NCBI GenBank assembly: GCA_017440965.1
Contig: JAFSGH010000020.1
Coordinates: 1 to 49,245 of the forward strand
Direction of reading: 5' to 3'
Length of the DNA stretch: 49,245 nt
Source: Clostridia bacterium
GTDB taxonomy: Bacteria > Bacillota > Clostridia > Oscillospirales > Acutalibacteraceae
Shown: one piece after another, positions 1 to 6,590 of the stretch
Position numbering within the stretch: position 1 is the first letter of the stretch
Layout: each line of letters begins with the position of its first letter
Position numbers and translations under genes: made by a program
Notes under the pieces: generated by a model
Seen by the model: only the letters and a program-made list of their open reading frames with translations
Told to the model about the DNA's origin: nothing
Databases searched by the model: none

Positions 1-25
1 AAAAACAGTCCACCGGACTGTTTTT
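1..25. terminator. Rho-independent terminator, perfect hairpin
   Basis: Arms AAAAACAGTCC (1-11) and GGACTGTTTTT (15-25) pair perfectly around a 3-nt loop. It is symmetrical and can work on either strand. The gene it serves, if on the plus strand, lies outside the window. Confidence 0.75.
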
Positions 26-59
26 CTCCCCTCCTGCGCTATTGGAAGCATAAGAGATT

Positions 60-156
60 TCGCACTCTGCGGAGTGCGACAAGAGGCTCTGCCTCTTGAC
101 ACCGTGAGCTTTTGAAAAAGCTCAAGCAAAACTTTTCCCCCGGCACTCCCGTGCCG
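60..156. repeat. Cluster of four short palindromes (interspersed hairpin element)
   Basis: Four hairpins follow one another: CGCACTC/GAGTGCG (61-78), CAAGAGGC/GCCTCTTG (80-98), GAGCTTTT/AAAAGCTC (106-123) and CGGCAC/GTGCCG (141-156). There is no coding potential. Such serial GC-rich hairpins are a familiar kind of intergenic repeat in Ruminococcus-type genomes; that this one is a family member is inference. Confidence 0.6.
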
Positions 157-162
157 ACATGA

Positions 163-183
163 TTCCCCAACTTTCCGTGAAGA
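163..183 (+). repeat. 21-bp repeat, copy 1 (inverted copy at 12638-12658)
   Basis: This stretch, with core CAACTTTCCGTGAAGA, matches the reverse complement of 12638-12658 at 20 of 21 positions. Both copies sit immediately beside a Rho-independent terminator, which suggests part of a dispersed intergenic element. Confidence 0.5.
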
Positions 184-185
184 AC

Positions 186-230
186 CTAAAAAAGCACCCG
201 CCAAACCGTAAGGCTTCCTTCGGGTGCTTC
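186..230 (-). terminator. Terminator of the TetR regulator
   Basis: AAGCACCCG (192-200) pairs with CGGGTGCTT (221-229). Read on the minus strand the hairpin is followed by TTTTTTAGG, just after the stop codon of the TetR gene at 241. Confidence 0.75.
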
Positions 231-240
231 GTTTTATCTT

Positions 241-861
241 TTATCTTTTTGTCCTATCAATTGTATATGCCTTGAAGGTTGCATAGTAGTAGCCTGCTAT
301 ATTCCTTGAAAGCTCCTCAAGTGAGTTCTGGCAGTCCTTTTCAAGCCATTTCATTATAATAGCTGTGGTGCCGCCGCTTACAAATGTAAAGGCAGTCTTC
401 AACTCCTCAAGTCTGCTTTCTGCAATGATCGGTGTCAGTACATCCTTGATCGTATGGTAAACCACCTTGCCGAAGCTTGCGTGAATTGCATTTGTTGAAT
501 TCTGATTGAATATAAATTTGTAAAGCTCCGTATTATCCTTTACAGTTTTGAGATAATATGAAATAATATTATAGTAGTCATCATATGTTATTTCCTGAAT
601 GTCGTTTTTCTGCAGGAGTGATTCCTTGATATTTTTGATGACATTCTTCTGCATAACAAAGAATTCCTTGATAATTTTCTGATGCAGATCGTATATATCG
701 GTGTAATATGCATAAAAGGTGCTTCTGTTGACATCTGCCTTTTCGCATATCTCGGTTACTGATATTTTGTTGAGAGGCTTTTCCTTCATTAATTCATAAA
801 GGCTTTCTCTTATCATTTTTTTGCTGTAGATCGTACGGCGGTCTTCCTTATGTTTAGGCAT
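241..861 (-). CDS. TetR/AcrR family transcriptional regulator
   Basis: A 206-residue protein with the family layout: an N-terminal helix-turn-helix (about residues 10-55, with KISVTEICEKADVNRSTFYAYY as the recognisable HTH signature) and a helical C-terminal ligand/dimer domain of the TetR_C_33 type. TetR proteins are usually repressors released by a small ligand; no ligand can be named here. The ATG at 861 is preceded by AAGGAATG, a workable ribosome site. It is divergent from the sigma factor at 1038. A 9+9 bp palindrome in the shared intergenic space is a likely operator, so it may repress itself, the sigma gene, or both. The family call is firm; the target is inference. Confidence 0.9.
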   Translation of the reverse strand: MPKHKEDRRTIYSKKMIRESLYELMKEKPLNKISVTEICEKADVNRSTFYAYYTDIYDLHQKIIKEFFVMQKNVIKNIKESLLQKNDIQEITYDDYYNIISYYLKTVKDNTELYKFIFNQNSTNAIHASFGKVVYHTIKDVLTPIIAESRLEELKTAFTFVSGGTTAIIMKWLEKDCQNSLEELSRNIAGYYYATFKAYTIDRTKR

Positions 862-922
862 AGATGATCATTCCTTATAAATTATTTGCAGACATTATGT
901 CGGAAAAAAGACAACGAAAAGA

Positions 923-945
923 TTTTAACACACATTGTGTTAAAA
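923..945. promoter_or_regulatory. Palindromic operator candidate between tetR-like and sigma genes
   Basis: TTTTAACAC (923-931), ACATT spacer, GTGTTAAAA (937-945): a perfect 9-bp inverted repeat in an AT-rich gap, typical in size and symmetry of TetR-family operators. Its right arm overlaps the predicted -35 box (935-940) of the sigma-factor promoter, so binding would be expected to block it. Confidence 0.6.
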
Positions 946-963
946 ATCAATTAATCTTATGTT
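935..963 (+). promoter_or_regulatory. Predicted promoter of the sigma/propeller operon
   Basis: TTGTGT (935-940), a 17-bp spacer, and TATGTT (958-963). The match is moderate. It predicts a start near 970 and a leader of about 70 nt before the sigma-factor ATG at 1038. Confidence 0.4.
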
Positions 964-1037
964 AATTATCAGGACTTTTTAATTTTTATGCAACAGTTTC
1001 TGATTATTTGGTATCTTATAGTCGGAAGGGTGAGACT

Positions 1038-1559
1038 ATGGACGGACAGAAAATGAAATATTTAATAAAAAAAGCAAAAAACGGAGATGCTGTTTCCTTC
1101 GGTGAGCTCTACGGGGAATATGCAAAAGAGCTGTACCGTTTTGCGCTTTATACATTAAAGAACACTCACGATGCCGAGGATGCCGTTCAGAGTGCGGCAC
1201 TTCTTGCCTTCAGAAAAATAGGAGGTCTTAAAAAAGATGAAAGCTTCAAGGCATGGTTTTTTAAGATCCTCTATAACGAGTGCCGCAAGGTTTTTTCTGA
1301 AAAGGCGAGAAGCAATGAGGTGCTCTGCGACGACATTTTTTTTGCGGATGCCGTCTGTCCCGACAATGCGGCTTCTTCTGATGCATTAAGCCTTATAGAG
1401 GCTCTTCCCGAGCCTGACCGTTCCGTTGTTGTTCTTGCCGTTCTCGAGGATTATACCTCGGCTGAGATAGGCGAGATACTTTCCATGAAGCCTGAAACTG
1501 TCCGTTCAAGGCTTTCAAGAATTCTTCCGAAACTAAGAAAACAGATTGAGGGTGTATAA
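1038..1559 (+). CDS. RNA polymerase ECF-type sigma-70 factor
   Basis: 173 residues, the usual ECF size. Region 2 is visible near the N-terminus (AFRKIGGLKKDESFKAWFF, with the preceding DAEDAVQ core-binding segment). Region 4 lies at the C-terminus (DRSVVVLAVLEDYTSAEIG, then the MKPETVRSRLSR DNA-binding helix). The ATG at 1038 is chosen over the upstream GTG because AGGGTGAG lies just ahead of it. The stop is one base from the next ATG (1561), so the two genes are co-transcribed and probably translationally coupled. That is the classic sigma/anti-sigma layout. The controlling signal is unknown. Confidence 0.88.
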   Translation: MDGQKMKYLIKKAKNGDAVSFGELYGEYAKELYRFALYTLKNTHDAEDAVQSAALLAFRKIGGLKKDESFKAWFFKILYNECRKVFSEKARSNEVLCDDIFFADAVCPDNAASSDALSLIEALPEPDRSVVVLAVLEDYTSAEIGEILSMKPETVRSRLSRILPKLRKQIEGV

Positions 1560-1560
1560 T

Positions 1561-3585
1561 ATGAATAACAGAGAGGATGCCCGTTTTATAAGAAACAGTA
1601 TAAATGATGATATCACCTTGCCCGATGAGCTTTCCAAAGAGAGTATTACGGCTTTGGTCTCAGGGGAAAAGCAGAAGGGGAATAAAAAAGGAATGCTCCG
1701 TCGGTTCATTGCGGCGGGAGTTGCCGCCTGCATCGTGCTTTCAAGCGGATTTTTATTTTCCCGTCTGAACAGGGAATTTCCTCAGACTGAGGTGCAGGAT
1801 ACGGTTGAAGCTACAGAGTCTGATAAGTCAGAGTCCTATGACGAGCTTTTAAGTTTGATAAAAAGCTACGGTGAAAAATACAGCAAAAATATTTATTATT
1901 ATCTTACTGATGACGGTTCTGTTGCTACGGATTATAATACTGTGGTATATAATTCTGCCGTGAGCGAGGAATCCGTTATGCTCAAGGGCAGCTACGGAGA
2001 GTTGAATGTCCGTCAGCAGGGTGTGCTTGAAGCGGATATTATGATAACCGACGGAGAATATTTTTATACCGTTGATATGTATGCGAAAAGGATAAATATA
2101 ATTAAGGCAGAGCCTGACGGCACGCTTACAAGAGTCTGGTCCGAAAGCAGTGAGGATGAAAGAGATCTTTATTGTTTCGAGCTTTACAGGTATGAAAATT
2201 ATCTCATCGTTTGTTTTACGGACACGGATTATGATAATGACCGAGTAAAAAATCAGAAGTGCGGTGCATATATTTACGATATTTCCGATAAAGCTGCTCC
2301 TGTGCTGAAAAAGGAGATAGCTCTTGACGGCAGATATGTATCATCAAGAATTTCCGACGGAAGACTCATTCTCATAAGCTCTTATTCCATAATTGACCGT
2401 TATGAGGGCGATGATGTATATCTTCTTCCCGGTGTCTATAACGGTGAGATAAGAAGCACAGTTCCCTGCGACTGTATTTACTATGAAATAAACGATGCCG
2501 CAGAAAGTTATGTCAATATAATGAATGCAGATCTTAATGACCTCGGTAATGAGGCTCAGGTCACATCGTTTCTCGGAAGAACCGCTGATACCTATTGCAC
2601 AAAGGACACCCTTTATACAATAGGCTATGAATATAAGCTCTGCGATGATACGGTAAGCAATGCTGTCGGTGTGACAGGCGGTGTTATGATAGGTATTGAC
2701 ACGGGAATTACAAGGATAACCGCTATAGACATTTCTGAGGGTAAAGCCAAGGTAAGAAATTATACGGAATTCGAGGGTAGCATTCTCAACAGCTATGCCA
2801 TCGATGAATATAACGGATATCTTCGTGTCGCGGTTCAGAAGAATCAGGAAAACTGTATTTATGTTTTTGATAAGGCATTTTCAAGGGTATCCGAAATTAC
2901 GGGTATTGCCGAGGGCGAGAGGATAAAGTCTGCAAGATTTATGGGAGATACTGCGTATCTTGTCACCTTCCTTCAGACAGATCCGCTCTTTGTTATAGAT
3001 ATGTCTGATCCGGAAAAGCCTGAAATCGTCGGTGAGGTGAAGATGCCCGGCTTCTCGTCATATCTTCATCCCGTGGGTGACGGACTTTTAGTAGGTGTCG
3101 GACACGGCGGAACGCTTACGGGAGTTGACGGCAGCAGTAAGATAAGCCTTTTTGATGTGAGCGATCCGAAAAATCCCAAGGAAATAGACTCACTTGTTTT
3201 CCCGACCTCACAGTTAGGCACTGATCCCAAGGCATTTTGCAGTGTTACGGAAAATTCCTTCCTTCTGACATACGAAAACTGGACTGTAGACGAAAAGTAT
3301 TATGAGGATGAAGACCTGAGAGCTGCTTATATTCATACGGGGGCACTCTATGTAGCCGCAGAAAACGGAAGGCTTGTGCTGAAGGGCTCTTATCTTGCAA
3401 AAAATCTTGAATCTGTTGTCCGCGCTACCTTTATCGGAGATAATGTCTATATCTTCTCCGACGGCTTAGGCTGTATGGCATCCTTTGACATGAAAACGGG
3501 TGAAATGAAATTTTCTCTTGACGGAGCAAAGGAAGCCTATAAATTCACCGTCCCGTCACTGTCAACGGAGGAGATATTGTACTGA
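1561..3585 (+). CDS. Membrane-anchored beta-propeller protein, putative anti-sigma partner
   Basis: 674 residues. The N-terminal 50 or so residues are charged and soluble and contain ITLPDELSKESITAL, a short motif type seen at the start of many clostridial sigma-partner proteins. One transmembrane helix follows (about 52-72, FIAAGVAACIVLSSGFLFS). The rest is a large extracytoplasmic domain with repeated VYDISD/IDMSDPEKPEIV/FDVSDPKNPKEI blades, matching the secreted beta-propeller family PF09826. The predicted topology puts the N-terminal tail in the cytoplasm, where it could hold the sigma factor, and the propeller outside as sensor. The start is ATG 1561, not the upstream TTG, because it directly follows the sigma stop. 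The family is recognised; the anti-sigma role is inference from order and topology. Confidence 0.75.
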   Translation: MNNREDARFIRNSINDDITLPDELSKESITALVSGEKQKGNKKGMLRRFIAAGVAACIVLSSGFLFSRLNREFPQTEVQDTVEATESDKSESYDELLSLIKSYGEKYSKNIYYYLTDDGSVATDYNTVVYNSAVSEESVMLKGSYGELNVRQQGVLEADIMITDGEYFYTVDMYAKRINIIKAEPDGTLTRVWSESSEDERDLYCFELYRYENYLIVCFTDTDYDNDRVKNQKCGAYIYDISDKAAPVLKKEIALDGRYVSSRISDGRLILISSYSIIDRYEGDDVYLLPGVYNGEIRSTVPCDCIYYEINDAAESYVNIMNADLNDLGNEAQVTSFLGRTADTYCTKDTLYTIGYEYKLCDDTVSNAVGVTGGVMIGIDTGITRITAIDISEGKAKVRNYTEFEGSILNSYAIDEYNGYLRVAVQKNQENCIYVFDKAFSRVSEITGIAEGERIKSARFMGDTAYLVTFLQTDPLFVIDMSDPEKPEIVGEVKMPGFSSYLHPVGDGLLVGVGHGGTLTGVDGSSKISLFDVSDPKNPKEIDSLVFPTSQLGTDPKAFCSVTENSFLLTYENWTVDEKYYEDEDLRAAYIHTGALYVAAENGRLVLKGSYLAKNLESVVRATFIGDNVYIFSDGLGCMASFDMKTGEMKFSLDGAKEAYKFTVPSLSTEEILY

Positions 3586-3597
3586 TAACAAAAAAAG

Positions 3598-3629
3598 AAA
3601 AAAGGGGAGCTGTTTCAGTTCCCTTTTTT
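3598..3629 (+). terminator. Terminator after the sigma/propeller operon
   Basis: AAAAAAGGGGAGC pairs with GTTCCCTTTTTT and ends in a T-run, 12 bp after the propeller stop codon. Confidence 0.75.
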
Positions 3630-3863
3630 GCTTTATCGGAGAATTCTTCCTGTAAAGCAACAATATTTTATGTCCCTATAAACGGAAAGCAAGCTTTCTT
3701 TAGAGGATCACTATTTGAAACGGGATATCTGAAAACTGTATGCAAACTATTGCTTTATTTACCGTTAATTCCTAAAAACAGACCGTTGTTTTCTGTTTTG
3801 TTGAAATAAGAAGGTATTGTTTGATACACTTTTTCATAAATATAATTTGAAAGGAAATCATTT

Positions 3864-6263
3864 ATGAAAAAGAATCTTAAATTTCTAATTGCTGTTTTTC
3901 TGATTGCAGCAATGCTGTTAACAGCTGCTCCTTTTATGGAGCTCAGCCCTGTCATATTTGAAGCCTCTGCTGAAGAAATAACGGATAACGGCATTACTTA
4001 CTATGTTTATTCTGACGGTGAGGTTGAGGTGGAAAATGCTGAGAAAAGTATCAGCGGTGCAATAACGCTCCCCAAGGAGATAAACGGTTACTCGGTAACA
4101 AGTATTGGTTGGTGTGCATTTAAGGATTGTCCGTCTCTTACAGGTATCACGATTCCCGACAGTGTTACATATATCGGAAATTCTGCCTTTGAAGGCTGTA
4201 CATCTCTTATGGGCATAACAATCCCCGCCAGTGTAACACATATTGGCAGTAGGGCATTTCATAATACTGCGTACTATAATAATGAAGCAAACTGGGAAAA
4301 CGGAATACTATATATCGGCAACCGTTTAATTGAAGTTAAGGAGACTTTTGCAGGTGAAATTTCTATAAAAAACGGTATAACGCAAATACCGTCCTATGCA
4401 TTCGAGGGGCGTTCAAATATTACGGGAATTACTATACCCGAAGGTGTTACTGATATCGGCAGCTCTGCATTTGAGGACTGTACATCTCTTACAAGCATCA
4501 CAATTCCTGACAGTGTAACGAAGATTGCTTCATATACATTCGAAGGCTGTTCTTCTCTCAAAAGTATTACAATTCCTGACAGTGTAACGGAAATTGCTTA
4601 CAGGGTATTTTTCGATTGCTCTTCACTTGCCGATATTGAGATTCCGGATAAAATAACAAGTATAGGTTACGATGCTTTTCACGGTACTGCATATTATAAT
4701 GATTCCGAGAATTGGGAAGACGGTGTGCTTTATCTGGATAAATATCTTTATGATGCAGATCCCGATATTTCGGGAATCTGTACTGTAAAGAACGGAACGG
4801 TAAATATCGGCAGTTATGCTTTTTCGGAATGTAAATTTCTTACGGGTGTAAATATCCCTGAAAGCGTGAGAACTATCGGTAATTGTACATTTATGTTTTG
4901 TACCGCTCTTACAAGCATTACTATTCCGAAAGGAGTCACAAGCATCGGCATAGGTGCATTCAGATACTGTTCGGCACTTGAAAGTATCACCGTCCCCGAC
5001 AGCGTGGAAAACATTGGTGCTGATATGATCTATGATACCGCTTATTATAATGACGATGCCAATTGGGAAAACGGTGCTTTGTATGTTGGTAATCATCTTG
5101 TAGAGGTGAACGGTGTTAAAGGTGCTTATGAGATAAAGCAGGGAACAAAGACCGTAGCTTCATTCAGCTATAATAATGAATTGACTGGTATTTCAATTCC
5201 TTCCTCTGTCACATCATTACAGTACGGAACCTTTCGAAGATGCGATGAATTAAGCAGTGTTAAGCTTCCCGATACATTAATTAAGATTGCCCCGGGTGTT
5301 TTTTACGGTACTGCATTTTTAGAGAATTATGAAAATTATGAAAACGGTATTCTTTACTCAGGGAAATATCTGATCAGAGCAAAAGCCCCTTATTCTGTAT
5401 GGAATGATGAAACATGGGAATGGGAGGATATGCCCGGTATTTCAGGCAATGTAACTGTTAAGGACGGAACAAAATATATTATTTCAGAGGCTTTTTCCGG
5501 TTGTGAAGATATTACATCGGTAAAACTACCGGCTTCTGTTGAGTACATAGGTTGCAATGCGTTTGATTACTGTGACGGATTAACAGAGATCACATTACCT
5601 GAAAGCGTGTCTTTAGTAGAAACAAAAGCTTTTTGGTGCTGTTATGGCTTGAAAAAGATAACTGTTCTGAATCCTAAGGCTGAGCTTGCTGATGGATTTG
5701 TCAAGAATTACGATGGCTCTGTTATAGAAGAGATCTACGGTTATGATAATTCTACAGCACAGCTCTATGCTAAGGAATACGGTATAAGATTTGTTTCTCT
5801 CGGTGCGTATGATGTCAGTAAGTATGTGACGGAAACAGAAACTGTAAAAACAGTAGGAGAAAACTCTATCTTTGCTGTTGCCGATAATACTGTTGATGTA
5901 TTGATCAGCAATATCAATACGGATGTTGTTATCAAGGATAAGGACGGCAAGGATGTTGCTGCATCTGACAGATTAAAGAGCGGAATGACCGTTACATTTA
6001 CCGATGCCGAAGGAAAAGCCGTGAAGACTCTTACGGTTGTTGTTCCCGGTGATAACGACGGTGACGGCAGTGTTTCCTCGTCAGACGCAAGATCAGCACT
6101 CAGAGCTGCTGTCGGTCTTGATAAACTGAACGACTGGCAGATGTCCGCTTCCGATGTTGAGGATCTTGAGCAGAAGAAAATTTCCTCTGCCGACGCAAGA
6201 TATATTCTCCGTGCCGCAGTAGGTCTCGAATCCTTCAAGGCTTGGATAAAGAATGTAAAATAA
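3864..6263 (+). CDS. Secreted BspA-type leucine-rich-repeat protein with C-terminal dockerin (LRR1)
   Basis: 799 residues. A signal peptide occupies about 1-36 (MKKNLKFLIAVFLIAA, cleavage likely near EASA/EE). The body is many LRR_5/BspA repeats of about 23 residues with the cycle ITIPDSVTxIGxxAFxxCTSL. They are interrupted at intervals by YYN..NWENGxLYxGN modules. Near 735-799 is a type I dockerin: a canonical calcium loop DNDGDGSVSSSDAR, then a second, degenerate loop ending ISSADARYILRAAVGL. Dockerins bind cohesins, so the protein is probably displayed on a cohesin-bearing scaffold or the cell surface. BspA-type repeats generally serve binding and adhesion. AAAGGAAA precedes the ATG at 3864. 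It is related to, but clearly diverged from, the genes at 6591 and 20435. Confidence 0.88.
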   Translation: MKKNLKFLIAVFLIAAMLLTAAPFMELSPVIFEASAEEITDNGITYYVYSDGEVEVENAEKSISGAITLPKEINGYSVTSIGWCAFKDCPSLTGITIPDSVTYIGNSAFEGCTSLMGITIPASVTHIGSRAFHNTAYYNNEANWENGILYIGNRLIEVKETFAGEISIKNGITQIPSYAFEGRSNITGITIPEGVTDIGSSAFEDCTSLTSITIPDSVTKIASYTFEGCSSLKSITIPDSVTEIAYRVFFDCSSLADIEIPDKITSIGYDAFHGTAYYNDSENWEDGVLYLDKYLYDADPDISGICTVKNGTVNIGSYAFSECKFLTGVNIPESVRTIGNCTFMFCTALTSITIPKGVTSIGIGAFRYCSALESITVPDSVENIGADMIYDTAYYNDDANWENGALYVGNHLVEVNGVKGAYEIKQGTKTVASFSYNNELTGISIPSSVTSLQYGTFRRCDELSSVKLPDTLIKIAPGVFYGTAFLENYENYENGILYSGKYLIRAKAPYSVWNDETWEWEDMPGISGNVTVKDGTKYIISEAFSGCEDITSVKLPASVEYIGCNAFDYCDGLTEITLPESVSLVETKAFWCCYGLKKITVLNPKAELADGFVKNYDGSVIEEIYGYDNSTAQLYAKEYGIRFVSLGAYDVSKYVTETETVKTVGENSIFAVADNTVDVLISNINTDVVIKDKDGKDVAASDRLKSGMTVTFTDAEGKAVKTLTVVVPGDNDGDGSVSSSDARSALRAAVGLDKLNDWQMSASDVEDLEQKKISSADARYILRAAVGLESFKAWIKNVK

Positions 6264-6292
6264 AATATTCTAAGAAATGCTCATTCAATAAC

Positions 6293-6326
6293 AAAAGCTC
6301 AGGTCTTGCTCGGACCTGAGCTTTTT
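6293..6326 (+). terminator. Terminator after LRR1
   Basis: AAAAGCTCAGGTC pairs with GACCTGAGCTTTT, 30 bp downstream of the LRR1 stop codon, followed by T residues. Confidence 0.85.
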
Positions 6327-6375
6327 GATGTTTTCGATAAGAAAATTATTTCAATGATAGAATTTCCTTTTTTGC

Positions 6376-6404
6376 TTGATTAAATAAAAAAACTGTGTTA
6401 CCAT
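6376..6404 (+). promoter_or_regulatory. Predicted promoter of the structured RNA / LRR2 leader
   Basis: TTGATT (6376-6381), exactly 17 bp, TACCAT (6399-6404), with TG one base ahead of the -10 box (extended -10). The predicted start is 6411-6412, exactly where the long hairpin begins. That coincidence supports both calls. Confidence 0.55.
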
Positions 6405-6411
6405 AAAGCTT

Positions 6412-6562
6412 GCGACATACATTTTAATATTATGATTCAACACAAATTCACTTTTTCTGTAAAAAAGTGGGTTTCTTCTGTCATCGTGTTGAATCAGATG
6501 AATGTATGTCGCAGTACTTGAAGAACTCACTTTTTGGTGCGTTCTTCGGGACGCACTTTTTT
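6412..6562 (+). ncRNA. Candidate structured RNA / attenuating leader upstream of LRR2
   Basis: GCGACATAC (6412-6420) and ATTCAACAC (6435-6443) pair with GTGTTGAAT (6486-6494) and GTATGTCGC (6504-6512), giving a long rod with an asymmetric internal bubble (about 6424-6433 against 6497-6501). Inside its loop is a second hairpin, CACTTTTT/AAAAAGTG (6449-6469). After the rod come two mutually exclusive hairpins: CTTGAAGAAC (6517-6526) with GTTCTTCGGG (6541-6550), and a terminator GTGCGTTC-TTCG-GGACGCAC plus six T (6537-6562). The unit has its own promoter and would be about 151 nt. It could be a stand-alone small RNA or a leader controlling LRR2. It matches no riboswitch I recognise. Structure is seen by eye; function is inference. 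Confidence 0.5.
6537..6562 (+). terminator. UUCG-loop terminator / attenuator ahead of LRR2
   Basis: GTGCGTTC (6537-6544), TTCG loop, GGACGCAC (6549-6556), TTTTTT. It lies after a promoter and before the LRR2 ribosome site, with no ORF between, so it must end a small RNA or act as an attenuator. Its left arm is shared with a competing upstream hairpin. Confidence 0.75.
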
Positions 6563-6590
6563 AATTTATCAACAGAAAGGTGAAAGACAA

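Noticed and set aside
3776-3806. AAAACAGA/TCTGTTTT hairpin upstream of LRR1
   Set aside because: Only an 8-bp AT-rich stem with a weak T-run and no gene to terminate; probably chance in AT-rich DNA.
3817-3846. TTGTTT-18-TATAAT as promoter of LRR1
   Set aside because: The predicted start would fall inside the ribosome site, so it is unlikely to drive translation of LRR1 as annotated.
3755-3994. Minus-strand ORF upstream of LRR1
   Set aside because: It overlaps the LRR1 signal peptide in antisense and has no supporting start signals or family resemblance.
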